Assembly (NCBI GenBank): GCA_965237985.1
Contig: OZ250161.1
Coordinates: forward strand, 62,001 to 126,000
Source of the DNA: G965212025 sp965237985
GTDB lineage: Bacteria; Pseudomonadota; Gammaproteobacteria; Poriferisulfidales; Oxydemutatoraceae
Reading direction: 5' to 3'
Length of the DNA stretch: 64,000 nt
In this document: positions 56,331 through 64,000 of the stretch, piece after piece
Numbering within the stretch: position 1 is the stretch's first letter
Layout: each line of letters starts with the position of its first letter
The notes under the pieces: generated by a model
What the model was told of the DNA's origin: nothing
Databases searched by the model: none
The model's input: only the letters and a program-made list of their open reading frames with translations
Made by a program: the position numbers and the translations under genes

Positions 56331-57165
56331 TCCGCCCAGCTTGTTAAAATGTGGTCCCTGCGTCCGCATGGCATTTATTTTCACCCGCTTTCCCTGCGTT
56401 GTTCCGGGGGTTTCAAAAGCTCAAAGCATTTTTGGGAAACGCCTCCTGAACTGGTCTTGATGAGCCGTATAATAACCGCGTCCTTCGGACGGACCTGGGT
56501 GCTTCTTTATGGGTTGGTATGCCGTGCCGCACGGAAAAGGGGCAGTTATTTTTTCGTGAGACTCAGTTGATGGTTTATGCTTGTGCAAATTGCTTGCCGA
56601 CAGGTTTTCAGCGCACCGCCGGGCAGTTTCCGAACGATGGGATTTCACTTTGAAAACAGGAGCATGAAGCCATGAGGCCTCCTGCACGTTTGTTGCTTGA
56701 AGACGGCACTGTTTTTTGTGGTTGCCAAGTGGGTGGGGACCAACGAGGGGATGGCGGTCGGCGAAGTGGTGTTCAACACGGCGATGACTGGTTACCGGGG
56801 GATATTGACCGCTCGTCTTGCCGACAGCAGATTATTACCTTGACCTGCCCGCATGTCGGCAACGTCGGGACAAACGGTGAAGATTCTGAATCGTCCAATT
56901 GAAAACAGGAGCATGAAGCCATGAGGCCTCCTGCACGTTTGTTGCTTGAAGACGGCACTGTCTTTTGTGGTCGCCAGGTGGGGACCGACGAGGGGATGCG
57001 GTCGGCGAAGTGGTGTTCAACATGGCGATGACTGGTTACCAGGAGATATTGACCGATCCGTCTTACCGACAGCAGATTATTACCTTGACCTGCCCGCATG
57101 TCGGCAACGTCGGGACAAACGGTGAAGATTCTGAATCGTCCAATTGAAAACAGGAGCATGAAGCC

Positions 57166-57393
57166 ATGAGGCCTCCTGCACGTTTGTTGCTTGAAGACGG
57201 CACTGTCTTTTGTGGTCGCCAAGTGGGGACCGACGAGGGGATGGCGGTCGGCGAAGTGGTGTTCAACACGGCGATGACTGGTTACCGGGGGATATTGACC
57301 GATCCGTCTTGCCGACAGCAGATTATTACCTTGACCTGCCCGTATGTCGGAAACGTCGGGACAAACGGTGAAGATTCTGAATCGTCCAATTGA
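57166..57393 (+). pseudogene. Intact 75-codon carA 5' mini-ORF (array copy 3)
   Basis: This copy keeps an undamaged frame with its own ribosome binding site and encodes the first 73 CarA residues plus a terminal Ser-Asn-type end (ESSN). It has TDEG where the intact gene has AEG. If translated it would give a CarA N-terminal fragment. Confidence 0.7.
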
Positions 57394-57905
57394 AAACAGG
57401 AGCATGAAGCCATGAGGCCTCCTGCACGTTTGTTGCTTGAAGACGGCACTGTCTTTTGTGGTCGCCAAGTGGGGACCGACGAGGGGATGCGGTCGGCAAG
57501 TGGTGTTCAACACGGCGATGACTGGTTACCGGGGGATATTGACCGATCCGTCTTACCGGCAGCAGATTATTACCTTGACCTGCCCGCATGTCGGCAACGT
57601 CGGGACAAACGGTGAAGATTCTGAATCGTCCAATTGAAAACAGGAGCATGAAGCCATGAGGCCTCCTGCACGTTTGTTGCTTGAAGACGGCACTGTCTTT
57701 TGTGATCGCCAAGTGGGTGGGGACCAACGAGGGGACGGCGGTCGGCGAAGTGGTGTTCAACACGGCGATGACTGGTTACCGGGGGATATTGACCGATCCG
57801 TCTTGCCGACAGCAGATTATTACCTTGACCTGCCCGTATGTCGGCAACGTCGGGACAAACGGTGAAGATTCTGAATCGTCCAATTGAAAACAGGAGCATG
57901 AAGCC

Positions 57906-58133
57906 ATGAGGCCTCCTGCACGTTTGTTGCTTGAAGACGGCACTGTCTTTTGTGGTCGCCAAGTGGGGACCGACGAGGGGATGGCGGTCGGCGAAGTGGT
58001 GTTCAACATGGCGATGACTGGTTACCGGGGGATATTGACCGATCCGTCTTACCGGCAGCAGATTATTACCTTGACCTGCCCGCATGTCGGCAACGTCGGG
58101 ACAAACGGTGAAGATTCTGAATCGTCCAATTGA
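57906..58133 (+). pseudogene. Intact 75-codon carA 5' mini-ORF (array copy 6)
   Basis: Second copy with an uninterrupted frame, differing from copy 3 by a few substitutions (NMAMTGYRG, DPSYRQ, CPHVGN). The other copies carry frameshifts near the ggggatggcggtcggcg segment. Confidence 0.7.
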
Positions 58134-58645
58134 AAACAGGAGCATGAAGCCATGAGGCCTCCTGCACGTTTGTTGCTTGAAGACGGCACTGTCTTTTGTG
58201 GTCGCCAGGTGGGGACCGACGAGGGGATGCGGTCGGCGAAGTGGTGTTCAACATGGCGATGACTGGTTACCAGGAGATATTGACCGATCCGTCTTACCGA
58301 CAGCAGATTATTACCTTGACCTGCCCGCATGTCGGCAACGTCGGGACAAACGGTGAAGATTCTGAATCGTCCAACTGAAAACAGGAGCATGAAGCCATGA
58401 GGCCTCCTGCACGTTTGTTGCTTGAAGACGGCACTGTTTTTTGTGGTTGCCAAGTGGGTGGGGACCAACGAGGGGATGGCGGTCGGCGAAGTGGTGTTCA
58501 ACACGGCGATGACTGGTTACCGGGGGATATTGACCGCTCGTCTTGCCGACAGCAGATTATTACCTTGACCTGCCCGCATGTCGGCAACGTCGGGACAAAC
58601 GGTGAAGATTCTGAATCGTCCAATTGAAAACAGGAGCATGAAGCC

Positions 58646-59779
58646 ATGAGGCCTCCTGCACGTTTGTTGCTTGAAGACGGCACTGTCTTTTGTGGTCGCC
58701 AAGTGGGGGCCGAGGGGATGGCGGTCGGCGAAGTGGTGTTCAACACGGCGATGACTGGTTACCAGGAGATATTGACCGATCCGTCTTACCGACAGCAGAT
58801 TATTACCTTGACCTGCCCGCATGTCGGCAACGTTGGGACAAACGGTGAAGATTCTGAATCATCCACAGTATTTGCTTCTGGTCTGGTGTTGCGGGATGTT
58901 CCGCTCATGGAACAGAACTGGCGTAGCGAATGTTCTCTTCCTGACTTTTTGAAACTGCGGGGAGTGGTCGCGATTTGTGATGTGGATACCCGGCGCCTGA
59001 CGCGACATTTACGTGATCAGGGTGCGAAAAACGGGGTTTTGTACAGCACAGACTATAGCGATGAAGAAGCAAAGAAAGCTCTGTTGGCATTTCGTGGACT
59101 GTCCGGCACTGATCTGGCAGCGGAAGTCAGCACCTCCCACGCCTACGACTGGGATGAAAGTGTGTGGTGCCCTGGAGGCGGGTTTGCCACCAGGAACGAC
59201 GGTGATTTCTACGTGGTGGCATATGATTTTGGAATCAAGCGGACGATTTTGAGAATCCTGACCAGCCTGAATTGCAAAGTGCGTGTTGTGCCGGCTAAAA
59301 CCCCGGTGGGTGAGGTTTTGTCCTTGCGACCTGATGGTGTGTTTTTGTCCAATGGCCCGGGAGATCCGGAGCCATGTTTTTACGCGATCGAGTCAGTGCG
59401 TAAGATCCTGGATGCAGGCATCCCTTTGTTCGGGATATGTTTGGGGCATCAGCTGCTGTCTTTGGCGTGTGGTGCGCGCACTGTGAAGATGAAATTTGGC
59501 CATCATGGTGCCAACCATCCGGTTGAAGAACTGGCGACCGGAAAAGTCTTGATTACTTCCCAGAACCACGGTTTTTGTGTTGACGAGAGTTTTTTGCCTT
59601 CCTGTTTGTCCGCGACCCACCGCTCCCTTTTTGACCAGAGCCTGCAGGGGGTTCATCACACCGGGAAACCGGCCTTCGGGTTCCAGGGACACCCCGAAGC
59701 CAGCCCCGGCCCGCACGATCTGGTACCGTTTTTCTCCCACTTCATGGATTTGATGAAAGATTGTGCCAAAAAGAACTGA
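58646..59779 (+). CDS. carA: Carbamoyl-phosphate synthase small subunit CarA
   Basis: Glutamine amidotransferase subunit supplying ammonia to CarB for arginine and pyrimidine synthesis. The 377-residue protein has the N-terminal CPSase_sm domain (LEDGTVFCG, VGEVVFNTAMTGYQEILTDPSY) and the class I amidotransferase domain with FGICLGHQLL (nucleophile Cys), the SQNHGF segment and GHPEASPGP (His/Glu). It is the only complete copy at the end of the array. carB starts inside its last codons (GTG 59763). Confidence 0.97.
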   Translation: MRPPARLLLEDGTVFCGRQVGAEGMAVGEVVFNTAMTGYQEILTDPSYRQQIITLTCPHVGNVGTNGEDSESSTVFASGLVLRDVPLMEQNWRSECSLPDFLKLRGVVAICDVDTRRLTRHLRDQGAKNGVLYSTDYSDEEAKKALLAFRGLSGTDLAAEVSTSHAYDWDESVWCPGGGFATRNDGDFYVVAYDFGIKRTILRILTSLNCKVRVVPAKTPVGEVLSLRPDGVFLSNGPGDPEPCFYAIESVRKILDAGIPLFGICLGHQLLSLACGARTVKMKFGHHGANHPVEELATGKVLITSQNHGFCVDESFLPSCLSATHRSLFDQSLQGVHHTGKPAFGFQGHPEASPGPHDLVPFFSHFMDLMKDCAKKN

Positions 59780-62700
59780 TTTAGAAAGCATTCTAATTAT
59801 TGGTGCCGGTCCGATTGTCATCGGTCAGGCGTGCGAATTTGATTATTCCGGAACGCAGGCATGCAGGGCGATTCGGGAAGAAGGTTACCGTGTCGTGTTG
59901 GTGAATTCCAACCCGGCGACCATCATGACCGATCCTGGCGAAGCCGACAGCACGTACGTGGAACCGCTCGAATGGCAATCGGTTGCCAGAATCATTGAAA
60001 AAGAAAAGCCTTCGGCGGTGTTGTCGACGATGGGCGGGCAGACGGCATTGAATTGTGTCCTGGATCTGAATCGCCATGGGGTGCTTTCTGAATTTGGAGT
60101 GGAAGTCATCGGTGCGCGTTCAGAGGTCATAAAAATTGCTGAGGACCGCGGGCTGTTTTGCAGGGCAATGAGCGAAATCGGATTACTGACCGCTCGCTCC
60201 ATGTTGGTGCGTGATTTTGCAGAAGCACAGGAAGCCCTCCGCCATTTTGCCTTTCCGCTGATGTTGCGTCCTTCGTTCACTCTGGGAGGTAGTGGCAGTA
60301 GTGTGGTCAGGAACCAGGAGGAATTTTCTTCCGCCGTCAGACGCGGGCTGGCTTTGTCGCCAAGCAGCGAGGTGTTGATCGAGGAATCGCTCCTGGGTTG
60401 GGGCGAATATGAAATGGAAGCAGTCCGCGACCAGCGGGATAACTGCATCATCGTATGTTCGATTGAAAATGTGGACCCGATGGGGGTGCACACAGGGGAT
60501 TCCATTACCGTTGCACCGGCATTGACCCTGACGGACAAGGAATACCAGCTGATGCGCGACGCCACGGTCTCTGTTTTGCGCAAAGTGGGTGTGGATACTG
60601 GTGGTTCCAACGTGCAGTTTGCGGTCCATCCAGAAACCGGTCGGCAAGTCGTCGTGGAGATGAATCCGCGGGTGTCGCGTTCTTCTGCGCTGGCTTCCAA
60701 AGCGACTGGTTTTCCGATCGCGAAAGTAGCGGCGAAACTGGCGGTGGGTTACACGCTGGATGAATTGGAAAATACCATCAGCGGCCAGCGCATGCCGGCT
60801 TCTTTTGAGCCGACTCTGGATTATGTTGTGACCAAGGTGCCACGTTTCACGTTTGAGAAATTCTCGCAAACCGTGGATTGTTTGAACACACAAATGAAAT
60901 CGGTCGGTGAAGTTCTCGCCATGGGTCGCTCTTTCAAGGAATCTTTGCAAAAAGCGCTTTGCGCTCTGGAAACCGGGGTGGCAGGCCTGGACGAATGCAC
61001 GCCTCCTGCTCACGAAAACGCAAGAAACTGGATCAGGAAAGAGTTGTCCATTTGCAGTTCCAGACGTTTGTGGCAGGTCGCACAGGCATTTCGAATCGGG
61101 CTTACCGTGGATGAGGTGTTTGTGCTGACGCAGATATCGCGTTGGTTTTTATGGCAAATCAGCGAAATTGTGGATATGGAAAGGGATCTGGCAGGAGAAT
61201 CTCTGGGCAAAATGAGCCGGGAGCATTTGTTTGCCTGCAAACAGTCCGGTTTTTCCGATGCCCGTCTTGCGAAACTGCTTGATGTGTCTGAAGAATCAGT
61301 CAGAAAGCGGCGCACGGAGCTTGAGATCAGGCCGGTTTTCAAGCGTGTGGATAGCTGCGCTGCTGAATTTGCAACAAACACCTGCTACATGTACTCGACC
61401 TATGAAGAAGAATGCGAGGCAGTTCCAGACAACAGTGCGACAAAAATCATGATTTTAGGCAGTGGCCCGAATCGAATCGGGCAGGGCATTGAATTTGATT
61501 ACTGTTGCGTGCACGCGGGACTGGCTTTGCGGGAAATGGGCTATCAAACACTGATGGTGAATTGCAATCCGGAAACGGTATCTACGGATTACGACATTTC
61601 TGACCGTTTGTATTTTGAACCGCTGACTATGGAGCATGTCAGTGAAATTCTTCATGTGGAAAAACCTTGGGGCGTGGTGGTTCAATATGGTGGACTGACG
61701 CCTCTGAAGCTTGCCCGGCCGCTTGAACGTGCCGGGGTGCGTGTGCTTGGGACTTCGCCAGATTCAATCGACCTGGCCGAAGACCGTGAACGCTTCAAGG
61801 CCTTGCTCACCAGATTGGGGTTGCGTCAGCCATCCAGCGCCATGGTGAACACTGCCGAGGATGCGTTTGCTTTCGCCAGTATCCAGGGTTACCCCTTGGT
61901 AGTACGGCCTTCTTACGTCCTCGGTGGCAGAGCCATGGAGATTGTGCATGACTGGGAGGAGCTTGAAGCTTATATGCGACGGGAAAGGCATGTACAGACT
62001 GGAAAAGCGGTTTTGCTGGACAGCTTTCTTTGTGATGCCACAGAAATTGATGTGGATGCCATGTGCGATGGAGAAGAGGTGTTAATCGGCGGGATCATGC
62101 AGCATATCGAACAGGCCGGTATTCATTCCGGCGACTCCGCCTGCTCGCTGCCGCCCCATTCCCTATCGGAACGGGTGCTGGCGGAAATTACCCGCCAGGT
62201 TAAAGTGCTTGGCAAAGCGTTGGCAGTGAAAGGTTTGATGAACATGCAATGTGCAGTGCGTGATGAGGAGATTTACATATTGGAAGTCAATCCGCGTGCC
62301 TCACGTACAGTGCCATTTGTTTCCAAGGTGACCGGGTTGCCCCTTGTGAAAATTGCCGCCCGCTGCATGATGGGACAAAGTCTTGCTTCGCAGGGAGTGA
62401 AGGCCAGACCCGTCAAAGACTTTTTTGCAGTGAAAGAAGTAGTATTCCCTTTTCTCAAATTTCCCGGTGTCGATGCACTGATGGGGCCGGAAATGAAGTC
62501 TACCGGTGAGGTGATGGGCCTCGGGAGAAGCTTTGGCGAGGCTTTTTTGAAATCTCAGATTGCTGTCGGGAACCGTATGCCAAGGTCGGGAACGGTGCTG
62601 TTAAGCGTACAGGATGCAGACAAGGCAGGGGCCGTTGAGTTGGCTCGCCTGTTCCTCGATCTGGGGCTGTCCCTGATGGCGACCAAGGGCACGGCACGAG

Positions 62701-62981
62701 CTTTGCATGCGGCTGCTATGGAATGCGAGCATGTTTTCAAAGTGAAAGAGGGGAAACGGCCGCATGTCGTGGACCGAATCAAGCGAAAGGAGGTGGTTTT
62801 GATCGTGAATACCACGGAAGGGCGACAGGCTGTCGCGGATTCTTTTTCTATTCGCCGCGAAGCCTTGGTGAATGAAATCTGCTACTCCACCACTTTGGCG
62901 GGAGCTTTTGCACTGGTGAAAGCCCTGCATTGTCAGCCGGAACTGTTGTGCAGCCTGCAGGAGCTGCACAATCTCAATTAA
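59763..62981 (+). CDS. carB: Carbamoyl-phosphate synthase large subunit CarB
   Basis: 1072 residues, full length, with two homologous ATP-grasp halves. Landmarks: IGAGPIVIGQACEFDYSG, MGGQTALNC, PSFTLGGSGSS in the first half; LGSGPNRIGQGIEFDYCC and PSYVLGGRAME in the second; and the C-terminal MGS-like regulatory domain (GLSLMATKGTARAL). The GTG at 59763 overlaps carA by 17 bases. No damage. Confidence 0.98.
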   Translation: MPKRTDLESILIIGAGPIVIGQACEFDYSGTQACRAIREEGYRVVLVNSNPATIMTDPGEADSTYVEPLEWQSVARIIEKEKPSAVLSTMGGQTALNCVLDLNRHGVLSEFGVEVIGARSEVIKIAEDRGLFCRAMSEIGLLTARSMLVRDFAEAQEALRHFAFPLMLRPSFTLGGSGSSVVRNQEEFSSAVRRGLALSPSSEVLIEESLLGWGEYEMEAVRDQRDNCIIVCSIENVDPMGVHTGDSITVAPALTLTDKEYQLMRDATVSVLRKVGVDTGGSNVQFAVHPETGRQVVVEMNPRVSRSSALASKATGFPIAKVAAKLAVGYTLDELENTISGQRMPASFEPTLDYVVTKVPRFTFEKFSQTVDCLNTQMKSVGEVLAMGRSFKESLQKALCALETGVAGLDECTPPAHENARNWIRKELSICSSRRLWQVAQAFRIGLTVDEVFVLTQISRWFLWQISEIVDMERDLAGESLGKMSREHLFACKQSGFSDARLAKLLDVSEESVRKRRTELEIRPVFKRVDSCAAEFATNTCYMYSTYEEECEAVPDNSATKIMILGSGPNRIGQGIEFDYCCVHAGLALREMGYQTLMVNCNPETVSTDYDISDRLYFEPLTMEHVSEILHVEKPWGVVVQYGGLTPLKLARPLERAGVRVLGTSPDSIDLAEDRERFKALLTRLGLRQPSSAMVNTAEDAFAFASIQGYPLVVRPSYVLGGRAMEIVHDWEELEAYMRRERHVQTGKAVLLDSFLCDATEIDVDAMCDGEEVLIGGIMQHIEQAGIHSGDSACSLPPHSLSERVLAEITRQVKVLGKALAVKGLMNMQCAVRDEEIYILEVNPRASRTVPFVSKVTGLPLVKIAARCMMGQSLASQGVKARPVKDFFAVKEVVFPFLKFPGVDALMGPEMKSTGEVMGLGRSFGEAFLKSQIAVGNRMPRSGTVLLSVQDADKAGAVELARLFLDLGLSLMATKGTARALHAAAMECEHVFKVKEGKRPHVVDRIKRKEVVLIVNTTEGRQAVADSFSIRREALVNEICYSTTLAGAFALVKALHCQPELLCSLQELHNLN

Positions 62982-62998
62982 CAGACTGGAGAATTCTT

Positions 62999-63475
62999 AT
63001 GGAACGTGTATTGCTGACTGTCGCGGGGGCAAAGCAACTTCAAGAAGAGCTGGATGATTTGAAAAGCCGGCAACGCCCCACTATTACCGCCGCAATTGCC
63101 AGGGCCCGCGAACATGGGGATCTGCGTGAGAATGCGGAGTACCAGGTGGCTCGGGAAAAACAAAGTTTTTGCGAGGGACGCATCAGTGGAATTGAAACCA
63201 AACTAGCCAGTGCCGAAATTATTGATGTAATGAAAATAAATGCCCGTGGAAAAGTGATTTTTGGCTCAACTGTCGTCGTTCATGATCGGGGCACAGACAA
63301 AACGCTTCGCTACCGTATCGTGGGAGAAGACGAGGCCAATGTCGACAAGGGAATCATATCGTTTTCTTCCCCTGTTGGGCGCACCTTGATTGGCCACGAG
63401 AAAGGTGATGTGGTGGAGATTAAAACGCCAGGCGGCGTGAGAGAGTGCGAAATCCGGGAAGTACTGTATATTTGA
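62999..63475 (+). CDS. greA: Transcription elongation factor GreA
   Basis: GreA rescues backtracked RNA polymerase by stimulating transcript cleavage. ATG 62999 gives 158 residues. The coiled-coil tip DLRENAEYQVAREKQ carries the acidic residues, and the FKBP-like C-terminal domain has SPVGRTLIGHEKGDVVEIKTPGG. Located after carB, as in relatives. Confidence 0.97.
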   Translation: MERVLLTVAGAKQLQEELDDLKSRQRPTITAAIARAREHGDLRENAEYQVAREKQSFCEGRISGIETKLASAEIIDVMKINARGKVIFGSTVVVHDRGTDKTLRYRIVGEDEANVDKGIISFSSPVGRTLIGHEKGDVVEIKTPGGVRECEIREVLYI

Positions 63476-63486
63476 GTTACGAGTCA

Positions 63487-63532
63487 GTTGCTGATAAACG
63501 GGTAACTGTCAGATCAGGTCTAAACTTCTACA
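63487..63532 (-). mobile_element. Solo IS481 terminus after greA
   Basis: This 46-bp block is the reverse complement of the IS end at 40202-40247, with the tgtagaagtttagacctgatc end at the right. No transposase is attached. It begins 12 bp after the greA stop. It could be a relic or a captured end. Confidence 0.88.
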
Positions 63533-63835
63533 AGTTACGCAAGCGCCGGGTACTGTTGCAAAGCCTTTTCAGTCACCCAAATCACCCCTTTCAATCCTCA
63601 TTTTTTTCGGTCTTGAAACAAGGGTCCGGAGTGGGTACCAGCTTCAAGCTTTCCTGGTTTGCAAACAGCCCGGTTCTTCGCTGCGCCTGTCTTTAGACTG
63701 AAGAGGCTGAACTTCCCTGCCACGCCCTTCCGAATAAGGGCACGAACCTCGTTTCTCCTGAGCTTACAAACAAATGCCCAGTCCTGGAGTCAGAGCAGGG
63801 CGATTTCAGTAGCGGCACCAAATCGGGCCTCATCA
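63533..63835. other. Intergenic stretch, nothing recognised
   Basis: The open frames here have no familiar domain or start signal. The distance to the next possible gene on the minus strand is about 300 bp. Confidence 0.4.
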
Positions 63836-63994
63836 TCACGATTTCCCCTTTGGTGATTCTACTTCTTTCCCTTCGCAAAAGTGCACGAATCCTTTAACGT
63901 TGCCCACGACCCACTCAAACTCTTCCTTCGTAAGTTCTTGGCCGTCTTGACTGAATTTTTTCCTGTATACAGGTTCACTGGCTTTTTTGTGCAT
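63836..63994 (-). CDS. Small 52-residue open frame at the right edge
   Basis: ATG 63994 opens MHKKASEPVYRKKFSQDGQE, followed by LTKEEFEWVVGNVKGFVHFC and an ending of EGKEVESPKGKS. The composition is protein-like with amphipathic helical character. The upstream side is cut by the window edge, so it may be longer. Not recognised. Confidence 0.3.
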   Translation of the reverse strand: MHKKASEPVYRKKFSQDGQELTKEEFEWVVGNVKGFVHFCEGKEVESPKGKS

Positions 63995-64000
63995 TAGAGT

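Larger units (their letters stand above)
56640..58645 (+). repeat. Array of eight carA 5' ends (about 246-bp unit) upstream of carA
   Basis: Partial carA copies have start codons at 56672, 56921, 57166, 57412, 57656, 57906, 58152 and 58397; the intact gene starts at 58646. Each unit contains the ribosome-binding region (aacaggagcatgaagcc), the ATG, about 73 carA codons, and a junction that adds Asn and a stop (tccaattga). The junction shows the shared sequence ttgaaaacaggag. Units differ by substitutions and by small indels; six of the eight have internal frameshifts. Confidence 0.97.

Overview
The window looks like chromosomal DNA of a sulfur-oxidising gammaproteobacterium. The evidence is gene content and gene order: rimP-nusA-infB-truB, grpE-dnaK-dnaJ-dapB, the 4.5S RNA gene next to dnaX-recR, tolQRAB-cpoB-queE-queC and carA-carB-greA, together with a sox cluster (soxX, Y, Z, A, K, B plus accessory genes) that has no soxCD. 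A truncated Sox system with a single-heme SoxA fits thiosulfate oxidation through stored sulfur, as in purple sulfur bacteria and thiotrophic symbionts. No species can be named from the sequence alone.

Layout. Positions 1-8.5 kb hold translation genes on the minus strand (truB cut by the window edge, infB, nusA, rimP), interrupted by a 3-kb satellite made of truB 5' ends. From 8.5 to 11.9 kb there is gene-poor DNA with short repeats and an array of insertion-sequence ends. From 11.9 to 20.2 kb lie a porin and the sox cluster. From 20.9 to 29.6 kb lie the heat-shock genes grpE-dnaK-dnaJ, then dapB, the SRP RNA, a dnaX broken up by a repeat array, and recR. From 29.7 to 34 kb there are a DUF2182 membrane protein, a YcfL-like lipoprotein and a PDZ protein with solenoid-like repeats. 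From 34 to 49 kb is an accessory region: repeat fields, an unknown gene with decayed duplicates, a broken GLUG adhesin, an IS481 element, two Fic proteins, remnants of a restriction-modification locus, tRNA-Ser, an IS1595-type element and a recombinase operon. From 49 to 63.5 kb are tolQRAB-cpoB, queE-queC, tRNA-Lys, a HIT protein, an M23 peptidase and carAB-greA.

The most unusual property is a recurring form of local amplification. The start or end of a gene, with a few dozen flanking bases, has been copied in tandem next to the intact gene. 5'-end arrays lie upstream of truB (about 19 copies) and carA (8 copies). 3'-end copies lie downstream of soxZ (2 extra), soxB (about 8), a GLUG adhesin and an unknown gene. 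Arrays also occur inside genes (dnaX linker, grpE N-terminus, tolA helix) and even in an IS terminus (8 copies). The copies differ by substitutions and small indels, so they are not simple assembly collapse products. In three conserved operons the expected small gene (rbfA, ybaB, pal) is not at its usual place.

Functionally, the porin and sox genes would form a periplasmic thiosulfate-oxidation unit: SoxAX loads substrate onto SoxYZ, SoxB releases sulfate, SoxK binds SoxAX, and a SoxW-like thioredoxin reduces it. Tol-CpoB and the M23 protein serve the envelope; QueE and QueC serve queuosine synthesis; CarAB makes carbamoyl phosphate.
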